A stretch of DNA of 64,000 nt from Marinimicrobium alkaliphilum (GTDB lineage Bacteria > Pseudomonadota > Gammaproteobacteria > Pseudomonadales > Cellvibrionaceae). Location of the stretch: NCBI RefSeq assembly GCF_003259155.1, contig NZ_QGMQ01000001.1:124001-188000 (forward strand), in the 5' to 3' direction. Below the pieces are notes generated by a model, which saw only the letters and a program-made list of their open reading frames with translations, did not search any database and was not told where the DNA came from. The position numbers and the translations under genes are program-made. Of the stretch, positions 18,277 through 26,535 are shown in pieces (the stretch's first letter is position 1; each line of letters starts with the position of its first letter).

Positions 18277-19328
18277 TCGCCGGTGCGGGTTTCCTGCCAA
18301 AGCTGATCGCGTAAGGCCCCTAAATCGCCCATAGCAAGTTGGCTCGCGTCCTTTTTGAGCAACCACTGGACCAGTGCCTGGGCGGTATTCGGGTAGCGTA
18401 CAGGTGCCGGCAAAGGCTGACTCAGCCAAGCGGCGATAAAGGCCTCATCCAGATTCTGACTCACCTCTGCATACCCCAACTGTTTCAGCGCCAGGGCGTT
18501 GGATTGTTGCTCCATCTGTTTGCGCACCGGTTGCACCAGCAGCTTTTTCCCCAGTTGAATCGCCTCGCTTGGCAGCTCAAATCCGGCGCTGCAAATGACC
18601 CCTTCACAGCGATGCAGGTCCTGTTGGAAGCCCTCTCGGGAAAAGGGCCGAAGGTGCAGGTGTCCGCGATCCTCGTGCCGGGCATCCTGGTGATAGATAT
18701 AAAAATCCGCGCCGGTCAGGGGTGTCAGTAACGCCAGGGTATCGTTCAGGTCGCCGAACGGCAGGTACACCAGATAGTCGCCCGGCTGGTTGTCGTTGGG
18801 ATAGTGCGAGGGCTCGATCAAGGGCGGCAATATGGGCTGGCCGAAGTGGTGCCAGTGACAGCCAATGGGCAGGTCCGTGGGGGCAAAGTAGCGCATAAAC
18901 AGGCTGACGGCCGGGTTGTTGCCCCGTTTAGGAATACGATACTGAAAAGCGTTTTGGTGAGAGAGCCCGATCACAGGCCGCCCAGCGCGCTTGGCGGCCC
19001 AGGCGGTAATGGGTTCGAAGTCGTTGATGATCAGGTCGTAGCCGCTGACATCAAGGTTTTTTACATCACGCCAGAGTTGGCGCAGATTGCTCTGGATCAG
19101 GGTTTTGCCCATAAACACTCGGCCCTTGAGGGTCACCAGTGTCAGACCCTGAAAGCACCGATAGTCCCCAAAGCAGTCCATATCGAAATAGGCCTCGGGC
19201 GCGCGGCCGGAAAATACCCAATCGACATCGGCCCCCGCAGCGCTCAGCTCCCGGGCCATGATCCGTGCCCGGGTGATATGGCCGTTACCCGTGCCCTGCA
19301 CGCCGTAGAGAATTTTAACCACTGTCAC
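18258..19328 (-). CDS. Glycosyltransferase-like protein of the MJ1255/VC2487 type
   Basis: A 356-residue protein opening with KILYGVQGTGNGHITRAR, the glycine-rich nucleotide-sugar-binding start seen in MurG/UGT-like (GT-B) proteins, and continuing with DLIINDFEPITAWAAKRAGR and GVICSAGFELPSEAIQLGKKLL in the C-terminal half. Sugar donor and acceptor are unknown. Start GTG 19328 forms a GTGA overlap with the upstream PAP2 phosphatase gene and has AAGGG 5 bases before it; GTG 19322 is an alternative. The coupling suggests a shared role in a lipid-linked glycan or glycolipid. Confidence 0.8.
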   Translation of the reverse strand: MTVVKILYGVQGTGNGHITRARIMARELSAAGADVDWVFSGRAPEAYFDMDCFGDYRCFQGLTLVTLKGRVFMGKTLIQSNLRQLWRDVKNLDVSGYDLIINDFEPITAWAAKRAGRPVIGLSHQNAFQYRIPKRGNNPAVSLFMRYFAPTDLPIGCHWHHFGQPILPPLIEPSHYPNDNQPGDYLVYLPFGDLNDTLALLTPLTGADFYIYHQDARHEDRGHLHLRPFSREGFQQDLHRCEGVICSAGFELPSEAIQLGKKLLVQPVRKQMEQQSNALALKQLGYAEVSQNLDEAFIAAWLSQPLPAPVRYPNTAQALVQWLLKKDASQLAMGDLGALRDQLWQETRTGDYPALA

Positions 19329-19885
19329 AGCCACCCTTGCAGATAAATACCGATCAATGCACACACGCTGCCCAGCACCGCGCCAGCGGCGATGTCGCTC
19401 GGGTAGTGCACGCCCAGGAGCACCCGACTGATGCCCACCAGGCTGGCCCAGAGGTAGCAGGGCAGGGCAAAGGCGGGGTAGAACCAGGCAATCAGCAGCG
19501 CGAACAGGAAGGCCGCCGCGGTGTGCCCGGAGGGAAAACTGAATTGATCTGAGGGCGTGATCCAGGCCTCGTAAAAATCAAACGCGGCCGCCGGTCGGTC
19601 GCGTTTGATCAGGTTTTTCAGGAGCAGATAGAGACTAACGTCGAGAGCATAAGCGATGGCCCCGGCCCCGAAAAAAGCGGTGCCAAGTACCGGTTCAAAG
19701 ATGAGCACCGGCAGAGCAATGACCAGATAGAGATAACCGTCTCCGGTGCGTGAAATCCAGCGTACCGAGCGTCGGTAGGGGAGGCGTTTATTGACGTGGA
19801 GCCAGAGAAACGCGAGCGTATCGAACTGGTGAACTCTCTGAAATAAGGCATTCATTTTGGCACCCGTTGTTGGTGTGACCATCAT
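19325..19885 (-). CDS. PAP2 family membrane phosphatase
   Basis: An integral membrane phosphatase, probably acting on phosphatidate, lipid pyrophosphates or undecaprenyl pyrophosphate. The three catalytic motifs are intact: KNLIKRDRP, FPSGHT, and SRVLLGVHYPSD. Several hydrophobic segments surround them. The start is ambiguous: ATG 19885 has AAGGG 10 bases upstream, while ATG 19855 gives a more typical N-terminus. It is divergent from dgkA, another lipid-phosphate enzyme, and coupled to the downstream glycosyltransferase gene. Confidence 0.87.
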   Translation of the reverse strand: MMVTPTTGAKMNALFQRVHQFDTLAFLWLHVNKRLPYRRSVRWISRTGDGYLYLVIALPVLIFEPVLGTAFFGAGAIAYALDVSLYLLLKNLIKRDRPAAAFDFYEAWITPSDQFSFPSGHTAAAFLFALLIAWFYPAFALPCYLWASLVGISRVLLGVHYPSDIAAGAVLGSVCALIGIYLQGWL

Positions 19886-19961
19886 TTTGTAACAACCCTT
19901 GATGAAACTAATGTGACACCCAGCCACAAAACCCCCATCAGCTTGTGATTGAGGAGCTGCT

Positions 19962-20336
19962 ATGCCTAAACCGGGAAAAACGGGAGTCACCCGCATTGTT
20001 CACGCCTTTGGCTATTCGATGAAAGGTTATGCCGCCGTCTGGCGCTTTGAAGCGGCGTTTCGCCAGGAGGTGGCGTTGGCCGCACTGCTGATTCCCACGG
20101 CTTTCTGGTTAGCCGAGGGTCATATCGAGTTGATTCTGCTGATCGCCAGTGTCTTTTGGGTGCTGATGGCGGAGCTGGCCAATTCGTCGGTAGAGGCGGT
20201 GGTCGATCGCACCGGGCACGAGCTGCACGTGCTGTCGGCGCGCGCCAAGGACATCGGCTCGGCGCTGGTGCTCACCAGTCTGCTGTTGTTGGCGCTGGTT
20301 TGGGGGATTGTGATCTTCCAGCGTTTTGCGGTCTGA
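19962..20336 (+). CDS. dgkA: Diacylglycerol kinase
   Basis: Small trimeric inner-membrane kinase that returns diacylglycerol to phosphatidate. The 124-residue protein has the diagnostic ELANSSVEAVVDR motif, an N-terminal amphipathic region (YAAVWRFEAAFRQE) and three membrane helices. Length and motif match E. coli DgkA. The start ATG 19962 follows GAGG. The divergent PAP2 phosphatase gene could recycle related lipids. Confidence 0.95.
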   Translation: MPKPGKTGVTRIVHAFGYSMKGYAAVWRFEAAFRQEVALAALLIPTAFWLAEGHIELILLIASVFWVLMAELANSSVEAVVDRTGHELHVLSARAKDIGSALVLTSLLLLALVWGIVIFQRFAV

Positions 20337-20434
20337 ACGCAGGGTTCGGGCGGGCGCCAGGCGGCGTGTCAGGCTGTTACCCCCAAGCCAAATGCACTAC
20401 ACTTTGCGTCGGTTTATTCGAATAGCGACGCCTC

Positions 20435-21712
20435 ATGGATTTTTTGTTCAATTTTTCCGGCCTGACCCTGGGTTTACTCGGCGCGATCGTGGTGATGACG
20501 GTCTGGTTTGTCGGCCCTGGCTATAGCGCCCACAGTGCGACACACTCGCCCACGATCCTCACCAGTACCGGTATTTTCGGGACATTTTTGGGGGTTGCCC
20601 TGGGGCTGCTCGGGTTTGATACCACGGATATCCAGGCCAGCGTGCCGGACTTGATCGCGGGTTTGCAGACGGCATTCTGGACCTCGATTGCAGGTCTGCT
20701 CGGGGCTCTGATCGTCAAGTTCCGCCACTTGGCGACGGTTATGCGTCAGCGGCGCGTGGAGGCCCAGTATGAGGCAGCTACCATCGATGACCTGGCCAGT
20801 CTGCTCGGGGGAATCCGCACCGCCCTGACCGAACCCGCCGAGGGCGGTTTGCTGGCGGAGCTCGCCAGCCTCCGTGCGAGCCAGGGCCGCGAGCTGAGCC
20901 AGATGCGTCAGTCCCTGAGTGAATACCAGGCCAACATGACCGAGGCCAACACCCGCGCTTTCATTACCGCCATCGAAACCGTGATGCGCGATTTCAATAC
21001 CCAGATCAACACCCAGTACGGCGATAACTTCCGGGAACTGAACGAAGCGGTGGGCAATATGCTGCTCTGGCAGCAGACCTACAAGATCGAGTTGCAGGAG
21101 CTGCTGGTGACCCAGAAATCCAACGGGGAGCTGCTCGACAAGGCCAGTCAGGCCTACGAGAAGGTGGTGACCCACTCGGAGATCTTCAATACGGTTTCGG
21201 AGTCCATGGGCAAGATGATGGCGGGCCTGCAGGCCCAGTCCAAAGATCTGGACAACTACCTTTCGCGTCTGGCGAGTGTCGGTGAACAAGCCGCGGCCGG
21301 ACTGCCTTCACTGGAAGGGCGCGTGGATGCCCTGACCACTCAGTTGGCGGAAAGCGTGACCCGCAACCAGAGCCAGTTGAGTGAAGTGCTCGAACAGGCT
21401 GCACAGGCGCTGCGCGACACCTCGGCGCAGGTCAATCAGAACCTGGCCGAGAGCCTGACCCGGTCCCAGGATGGGGTGGCCGAACGCATTGAAGCGATGG
21501 TGGCACGCACCGATGCTCAGGTCCAAAAGCTGGACCAGGCTCTGGAAGCGGAGTTGACCAAATCCCTGACCACCTTTGGCTATCAGTTGACCTCCCTGTC
21601 GGAAAAGTTTGTCAACGACTATGCGCCGCTCACCGACAGGTTGCGGGCCCTGGTACAGTTGGCCGAGCAGCAATCAACCGCTGCGGTGAGTTCTGATGAG
21701 CGCCGATCCTAA
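20435..21712 (+). CDS. MotA/TolQ/ExbB-type channel protein, ZorA-like
   Basis: A 425-residue inner-membrane protein with three predicted helices near the N-terminus (about residues 9-28, 41-60 and 73-95) in the MotA/ExbB pattern, including TGIFGTFLGVALGL and LQTAFWTSIAGLLGA. The remaining 330 residues are a long, polar, helical tail rich in Gln, Glu and Ala, likely coiled coil in the cytosol. A long cytosolic tail on a MotA-type core is the hallmark of ZorA in Zorya anti-phage systems; this tail is shorter than in type I ZorA. The next gene encodes its MotB-like partner, overlapping by 17 bases. A motor or transport role other than defence remains possible. Confidence 0.72.
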   Translation: MDFLFNFSGLTLGLLGAIVVMTVWFVGPGYSAHSATHSPTILTSTGIFGTFLGVALGLLGFDTTDIQASVPDLIAGLQTAFWTSIAGLLGALIVKFRHLATVMRQRRVEAQYEAATIDDLASLLGGIRTALTEPAEGGLLAELASLRASQGRELSQMRQSLSEYQANMTEANTRAFITAIETVMRDFNTQINTQYGDNFRELNEAVGNMLLWQQTYKIELQELLVTQKSNGELLDKASQAYEKVVTHSEIFNTVSESMGKMMAGLQAQSKDLDNYLSRLASVGEQAAAGLPSLEGRVDALTTQLAESVTRNQSQLSEVLEQAAQALRDTSAQVNQNLAESLTRSQDGVAERIEAMVARTDAQVQKLDQALEAELTKSLTTFGYQLTSLSEKFVNDYAPLTDRLRALVQLAEQQSTAAVSSDERRS

Positions 21713-22430
21713 CGGTCACGGCGGCCTGGTCAACACGGCCGGGATAGCCGCGGAAGTCGAGCACGAAGAGCACTGGGTCTCGGTCAGTGACTTGATGGCT
21801 GGCCTGATGATGGTGTTTTTGCTGATGGCTGTGGTCTACATGGTCCAGTTGGAGCTGGAAACCCGGACCATTCGCGATGTGGCGATTCTCTACGACCATT
21901 TGCGCACCCAGTTGTACGAAGACCTGAACGAAGAGTTCGCCGACGATCTGCCGCGCTGGGGCGCCGAACTGGATGAAGACCTGAGCCTGCGCTTTAACCG
22001 CAGTGAGGTGCTTTTTGCCCAGGGCGACGATGCCTTGCGGCCCGCGTTTGAAGACATATTGAGCGATTTTTTCCCACGCTACGTGCGCATCATCACCTCC
22101 GACCGCTACCGCAACGACATTCTTGAAGTGCGGGTTGAGGGCCATACCTCAAGCGACTGGGGAACCGAACCGCCGGAGGTGGCCTACATCCGCAATATGG
22201 CTCTGTCTCAGGCCCGCACCCGCTCGACCCTGGAGTACCTGCTCAACCTCGAGCCGGTGAGTGATCACCGCGACTGGCTCAAGGAACATGTCACTGCCAA
22301 CGGACTCTCGTCGTCCAAACCCGTGCTCGATGCCGAGGGCAATGAAGATTCGGAGCTGTCCCGGCGGGTCGAATTCCGCCTGCGCACCGATGCCGAATCG
22401 CGCATTGCCCAACTGCTCGGGGGCGGCTGA
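21696..22430 (+). CDS. MotB/OmpA-type stator protein, ZorB-like
   Basis: A 244-residue protein with one N-terminal membrane helix (about residues 28-50, WVSVSDLMAGLMMVFLLMAVV) whose Asp32 sits where MotB has its proton-carrying aspartate. A periplasmic OmpA-like peptidoglycan-binding domain follows, with the signatures VRVEGHTSSDW, NMALSQARTRSTLEYLL and SRRVEFRL. This is the expected partner for the ZorA-like channel upstream, and together they form a proton-driven stator-like unit. It is coupled to the next gene by TGATG. Confidence 0.75.
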   Translation: MSADPNGHGGLVNTAGIAAEVEHEEHWVSVSDLMAGLMMVFLLMAVVYMVQLELETRTIRDVAILYDHLRTQLYEDLNEEFADDLPRWGAELDEDLSLRFNRSEVLFAQGDDALRPAFEDILSDFFPRYVRIITSDRYRNDILEVRVEGHTSSDWGTEPPEVAYIRNMALSQARTRSTLEYLLNLEPVSDHRDWLKEHVTANGLSSSKPVLDAEGNEDSELSRRVEFRLRTDAESRIAQLLGGG

Positions 22431-23008
22431 TGGAGCTGCCGGATTTTCTCGGGTTTGCACCGCTCAATAGCGCCCGGTCCCTGATGGGAGCCGAGCAGTT
22501 GGGGCACTTTGAATTTTTTGACCCGCGCCTGCACCTGACAGCCGATGAACGGACGACGCTCGCCGACCCCGGTCTGAATCTGGGGTGGGCGCAGCTACGC
22601 TGTCTGCACGACTACACCCTGACCTACAAAAACAGCCGGGTGCTGGTTATCCTTGAGCGCGAGCAATTGGAGCCTACCTACCACCTGGCCTTTTGCCGGG
22701 TATTGCAGGGCCGCAACCGAAGCGAGCCGGGCCAGCATTTCTGGGTCGGCACCTGTCTGCCCGAAAATCAGGTATTGCAAGTGTGTGGCGAGTGTTTGCA
22801 GCAGTTGCAGTTCAAAGGCTACGATGGCGCCCGCACCCGGCACCGGGACTACAGCGAGCGGGTACGCGCCGGGTTTGAGTTGTCGGCGTTTCTCCAGCGC
22901 TACCCGGTGTATCCGGTCAAAACCGCTGAACTGTGCGAGGCCGTGCCGGTCAGTGAAGTCAGTGCCCGCGCCGCCCATCCACCTGCACCGACGTCTCAGA
23001 GGTTATGA
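22430..23008 (+). CDS. Unknown cytosolic protein coupled to the ZorAB-like pair
   Basis: I do not recognise this 192-residue protein. It has no signal peptide or membrane helix. Visible features are FDPRLHLTADERTTL, YHLAFCRVLQGRNRSEPG, HFWVGTCLP, a VCGEC cysteine pair, and a basic YDGARTRHRDYSERVRAGFE stretch. None is a known nuclease or helicase motif, so it does not look like ZorC, ZorD or ZorE. Its start overlaps the ZorB-like stop (TGATG) and its stop overlaps bolA (ATGA), so it is made together with both. An effector, adaptor or regulator for the membrane pair is the simplest inference. Confidence 0.7.
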   Translation: MELPDFLGFAPLNSARSLMGAEQLGHFEFFDPRLHLTADERTTLADPGLNLGWAQLRCLHDYTLTYKNSRVLVILEREQLEPTYHLAFCRVLQGRNRSEPGQHFWVGTCLPENQVLQVCGECLQQLQFKGYDGARTRHRDYSERVRAGFELSAFLQRYPVYPVKTAELCEAVPVSEVSARAAHPPAPTSQRL

Positions 23009-23337
23009 GTATGCAACCCATTGAAAAGGCCATCAGGGCCAAGATCGCAACCGAGTTCGAGCCCCAGCACCTGGAGGTGATCAACGAAAGCTACAAACAC
23101 AGCGTGCCCCCGGGATCGGAGTCACACTTCAAGGTTGTGCTGGTGAGTCCGGCGTTTGCGGGCCAGCGTCTGGTACAGCGCCACCAGGCGGTCTACGCCG
23201 CCCTCAGGGAAGAGCTGGATGGGCCGGTGCATGCGCTGGCGCTGCATACCCACACGCCCGAGGAGTGGGCACACAAGCAGGGTGATACCCCCGACTCCCC
23301 CAACTGCCTGGGTGGCAGCAAAGCCGATCCCGCCTGA
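23005..23337 (+). CDS. bolA: BolA family transcriptional regulator / iron-sulphur partner
   Basis: The 110-residue protein matches E. coli BolA along its length: IRAKIATEF, NESYKHSVPPGSESHFKVVLVS, RLVQRHQAVYAAL, and VHALALHTHTPEEW with the conserved His. BolA proteins pair with monothiol glutaredoxins through [2Fe-2S] clusters and affect envelope and stationary-phase gene expression. Its start overlaps the stop of the unknown gene upstream, tying bolA to the ZorAB-like operon. No promoter of its own is visible. Confidence 0.92.
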   Translation: MSMQPIEKAIRAKIATEFEPQHLEVINESYKHSVPPGSESHFKVVLVSPAFAGQRLVQRHQAVYAALREELDGPVHALALHTHTPEEWAHKQGDTPDSPNCLGGSKADPA

Positions 23338-23389
23338 AAAGCACCGCTCGAAGCCTCGCGCCAGGCTGGCTGTATAAAAAATAAGCGTT

Positions 23390-23395
23390 TATAAT
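23390..23395 (+). promoter_or_regulatory. Likely -10 element of the trhO promoter
   Basis: A perfect TATAAT at 23390-23395 followed by GCGCGCC lies 57 bases upstream of trhO, in an AT-rich island after the bolA stop. The -35 region (near 23367-23372, TGGCTG) is poor. Confidence 0.4.
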
Positions 23396-23451
23396 GCGCG
23401 CCCCGCGCGAGCGCGCCTGTGTCTATCTGCCTGAACAAGTACCGGACTGTT

Positions 23452-24399
23452 ATGAGCCAAATCGTTGTTGCCGCCCTTTATCACTTTGCGTCTCTGCCCG
23501 ATTACGAGGCCATGAGCGAACCCCTGAAGAACCACTGCGAGGCGCAGGGGCTCAAGGGCACCCTGTTGCTCGCCCATGAGGGGATCAACGGCACCGTGGC
23601 CGGCACGCGCGCAGGCATCGACAGTTTGCTCGATTACCTCAAAAGTGACCCACGTCTGGCCAAACTGGAGCACAAGGAATCGCTTGACGAGCGTATGCCC
23701 TTTTATCGGATGAAGGTGAAACTGAAAAAAGAAATCGTCACCATGGGTATCGAAGGTATTGACCCGCGTCATACGGTGGGTACCTATGTGCCGCCCAGCG
23801 CCTGGAATGAGCTGATCAGCGATCCCGACGTGCTGGTGGTGGATACCCGCAACTACTACGAGTATGCCATTGGTAGCTTTGAACGGGCCGTCGATCCGGG
23901 CACCACGACCTTTCGCGAATTCCCGGACTATGTCAAAGACAACCTGAGTCCCCAGCAACACAAGAAAGTGGCCATGTTCTGCACCGGTGGTATTCGTTGC
24001 GAGAAGGCCACGGCCTATATGAAGGAGCAGGGCTTTGAAGAGGTTTACCACCTTCAGGGCGGTATTCTGAAGTATCTGGAAGAGGTGCCGGAGGAGGAGA
24101 GTCTGTGGCGCGGCGAGTGTTTCGTATTTGACAACCGGGTCGCGGTCAATCACCAGTTGGAAAAAGGCCGTTACGATCAATGCCACGGTTGTCGCCACCC
24201 GATCACGGAAGACGATATGCGGTCAGAAAAGTATATGAAAGGGGTCAGCTGCCCGCGTTGCTACGATACCCTGACAGACGAACAGAAGGCCCGTTTTGCC
24301 GAGCGCCAGAAGCAGATGGAGCTGGCTCGCCAGCGCAACGAGCAGCACCTGGGCGCTGCGCCGCCGGCGCGTCAACTCAAAGCCTCAGGCAAGGCCTGA
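23452..24399 (+). CDS. trhO: tRNA uridine-34 hydroxylase TrhO (rhodanese-like, YceA)
   Basis: Oxygen-dependent enzyme that hydroxylates the wobble uridine of tRNAs, an early step to 5-carboxymethoxy- or methoxyuridine. The 315-residue sequence has the N-terminal YceA domain ([17 protein letters not shown]), a rhodanese domain with [13 protein letters not shown] and active-site CTGGIRCEK, and C-terminal cysteine pairs CHGC and CPRC that probably bind zinc. ATG 23452 is the family start; the in-frame GTG at 23419 is not needed. It stands alone, convergent with a secreted hypothetical. Confidence 0.94.
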   Translation: MSQIVVAALYHFASLPDYEAMSEPLKNHCEAQGLKGTLLLAHEGINGTVAGTRAGIDSLLDYLKSDPRLAKLEHKESLDERMPFYRMKVKLKKEIVTMGIEGIDPRHTVGTYVPPSAWNELISDPDVLVVDTRNYYEYAIGSFERAVDPGTTTFREFPDYVKDNLSPQQHKKVAMFCTGGIRCEKATAYMKEQGFEEVYHLQGGILKYLEEVPEEESLWRGECFVFDNRVAVNHQLEKGRYDQCHGCRHPITEDDMRSEKYMKGVSCPRCYDTLTDEQKARFAERQKQMELARQRNEQHLGAAPPARQLKASGKA

Positions 24400-24402
24400 G
24401 GC
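24382..24402. other. Stem-loop across the trhO stop codon
   Basis: A perfect 9-bp inverted repeat (24382-24390 and 24394-24402) with a 3-base loop spans the end of trhO, 8 bases from the stop of the convergent gene. There is no U-tract on either strand, so it is not a classical terminator but may help separate the two transcripts. Confidence 0.4.
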
Positions 24403-24410
24403 CGAGGGGC

Positions 24411-24926
24411 TTAGCGAATCACCATCTGACCGCGCAGTTGCAGGTCGACTACATGCTCGTCCATGGCTTGGAACAAGGTGTCAAAACGTTGGGCAACTTC
24501 GGCGATTTCCCGGCTGGGATTGTGACGGTTGTTGTACAGGTTCATAAGCTCTTCAGAGACTGCATTGATATCCCCGAACAGTCGCTCGGTCATGCCCTCG
24601 GTGCGGAACACACGGCCCTGTTCGGTCAGGCGGAGATATTCATCGCACTCGTCGAGCCAGCTTTTGCGCTGCTCAATAAAATTGCGGATATTGCGCATCC
24701 CGGCAGGATGCCCACCCTCAAGGCGCTCGGCCCGGTAGTTTTCCATGTTGCGCCGGGCGGTCATCAGAAAGTCGACCGCCGTGTCCCGGCAGGCCTGCAC
24801 TGTCAGATGGCTTCCAAATCTTACCCCGTGTTCTTCCATAGCGCGTTCGCGTTTGCAGTCTTCATCGCAGGCCATGGAGTAAGAGGCCCAGAGCGTAAGT
24901 AGTACTAGCGATAGGGTCTTTTTCAT
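24411..24926 (-). CDS. Secreted hypothetical protein
   Basis: Not recognised. The 171-residue protein has a clear signal peptide (MKKTLSLVLLTLWASYSMAC, cleavage near residue 19) and a mature, highly helical, charged periplasmic domain with a CDEDC cysteine pair right after the signal and two further cysteines (ACRD, DECDEY), possibly two disulphides. Lipidation is unlikely but not excluded, since SMAC only loosely fits a lipobox. Convergent with trhO, divergent from nothing nearby. Function unknown. Confidence 0.65.
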   Translation of the reverse strand: MKKTLSLVLLTLWASYSMACDEDCKRERAMEEHGVRFGSHLTVQACRDTAVDFLMTARRNMENYRAERLEGGHPAGMRNIRNFIEQRKSWLDECDEYLRLTEQGRVFRTEGMTERLFGDINAVSEELMNLYNNRHNPSREIAEVAQRFDTLFQAMDEHVVDLQLRGQMVIR

Positions 24927-25082
24927 AGTCAGCCACTTTGGTTATTGGTTATTTTGCGTTTCTTAACAATCACTAAGAGATATATCTCAGATGGCGATAA
25001 GGGTCAAGGGTGTGGCCGGACAGAGGGATAAATGCGACGTTTTTTGTGACCTGTGTCACATTTTTGGGGCGGAAATGCGACT

Positions 25083-25676
25083 CTAATCGGTTTCATCCGG
25101 CGCCAACGCTTTGCCGACGAGGCTCTGCATGGGCGCCGACAAGGGCAGTTTCAAGGCCTCGGCGTGACCAATGTCAGACATTTTGTTCCAGGTTTTGCGG
25201 ATAATGCTGATCAGCTTGTCTTCGTCGTGTTTACGCGCGAAATCGTCCAGATAGAAGCGCAGGAAGACCAGGCAGATGACGTCTTCCAGGGTCTGTACTT
25301 CCGGGTCGCGCTTGAGTCGTTTCTTCAGCAGCAGATCTTTGACCCGTTCGATGCTGGCATCGTCGTAACCCTGTTCCGCCATCACCTGCCCGGCAACTTC
25401 GCCGTGGTAGAGCGCCAGGTCGGTGCGCCAGCGTTTGTAGCCGGCCCGGTCCATGGGGTAATCGCTGCGGGCAATGGCCCAGCGGCGAATGTGCTGACTG
25501 CGGGCGGCCAGTTGCAGGGTTTCGGAAGCGTCGGGGCAAAACTGGCCCAGGCACTCGCTCATACGTTGGCCGTAGACCAGCTCTTTGGGCTGGGCCTCGC
25601 CGTCCACCATTTCGCGGTTGGGATCTTCCCGGTTGAGCGCGTCGAAGGCTTCAAGGGTACGCTGTAAACGGCTCAT
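25083..25676 (-). CDS. DUF4202 domain protein
   Basis: A 197-residue cytosolic protein matching DUF4202: N-terminal RTLEAFDALNREDPN, the conserved AARSQHIRRWAIARSDYPMDRAGY, and LEDVICLVFLRFYLDDFARKHDEDK. The family is uncharacterised; the His- and Asp-rich helices recall HD-type metal-binding folds, which is inference. It starts 3 bases after the fnr stop on the same strand, with GGATAAG as ribosome site lying inside the end of fnr, so the pair form an operon. Confidence 0.83.
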   Translation of the reverse strand: MSRLQRTLEAFDALNREDPNREMVDGEAQPKELVYGQRMSECLGQFCPDASETLQLAARSQHIRRWAIARSDYPMDRAGYKRWRTDLALYHGEVAGQVMAEQGYDDASIERVKDLLLKKRLKRDPEVQTLEDVICLVFLRFYLDDFARKHDEDKLISIIRKTWNKMSDIGHAEALKLPLSAPMQSLVGKALAPDETD

Positions 25677-25679
25677 GGC

Positions 25680-26414
25680 TTATCCGAGGGCGCTGGAAAG
25701 TTTGCGCAGGGCATCGATATCTTCGACCTGCACTTCTTTTTTGTCGACCCGGATAATGCCCTGTTTCTGCAGGCGGGTGAATACCCGGCTGACGGTCTCG
25801 ATGGTCAGGCCCAAAAAGTTGCCAATATCGGTACGCGACATGGGCAGGCGGAAAGCCGTCGCGGACAGTTGGCGCGCCTTGTTGCGCGCAGAGATGCTCA
25901 GCAACAGGGCCGCGACCCGCTGTTCGGCGGTGCTCTTGCTAAGCAGGCCCGCAAGCTGCTGTTCCTGGGTAATCTCTTTGCTCATCAACTGGAAGAAGTG
26001 CCGCTGCAGACTCGGGATGCGCAGGCTCAGATCTTCCAGGCTGTGGAAGGGGATTTCGCAGATGGAGGCGGTTTCCAGTGCGATGGCCGAGTTGGTGTAG
26101 CGGTCCTGGGCGATGCCTTCCATACCCAGGATTTCCCCAGGGAGGTAAAAGCCTGTGACCTGCTCTTCACCGTCATCGCTCAGGGTGATGGACTTGACGG
26201 TACCTGAGCGCACCGCATACACCGACTGAAAGGGTTCGTTGGCCCGATACAGGTAGTCACCCTTTTGCAGGGGACGGCCGCGCTGAATGATATCGTTGAC
26301 CTTGTCGATATCGGATATATGCATACTGATGGGCAGGCAAATGCTGCTCAGGCGGCAGTTACCGCAGGAGATTTGGCGATCGTGGGGGCAGTGCTGTTGT
26401 GCGCTTTGGGTCAT
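25680..26414 (-). CDS. fnr: FNR/Anr-type oxygen-sensing transcription regulator
   Basis: CRP-family activator with an oxygen-labile [4Fe-4S] cluster. The 244-residue protein has the N-terminal cluster cysteines in SCGNCRLSSIC (CX2CX5C) and the internal fourth cysteine in SICEIPF, then a cyclic-nucleotide-binding-like beta roll and a helix-turn-helix with ETVSRVFTRLQKQGII, in which the E..SR recognition residues for TTGAT half-sites are present. ATG 26414 fits the family; longer frames to 26501 do not. It should control anaerobic genes elsewhere. Confidence 0.94.
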   Translation of the reverse strand: MTQSAQQHCPHDRQISCGNCRLSSICLPISMHISDIDKVNDIIQRGRPLQKGDYLYRANEPFQSVYAVRSGTVKSITLSDDGEEQVTGFYLPGEILGMEGIAQDRYTNSAIALETASICEIPFHSLEDLSLRIPSLQRHFFQLMSKEITQEQQLAGLLSKSTAEQRVAALLLSISARNKARQLSATAFRLPMSRTDIGNFLGLTIETVSRVFTRLQKQGIIRVDKKEVQVEDIDALRKLSSALG

Positions 26415-26535
26415 GGCCTTGCTCGTATCCGTCAGTGTGCGGCGGTGCGTATTGTTGCAGCTTTGCACAAGCGGGTAAACCGATACTGAACCGCTCATCA
26501 CCGAGTATAGCTACCCGGCGACGGCTGTCCACCGT

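Noticed and set aside
20435-23008. Canonical type I or II Zorya system
   Set aside because: No ZorC/ZorD helicase pair or HNH nuclease ZorE follows; only the two membrane components look Zorya-like.
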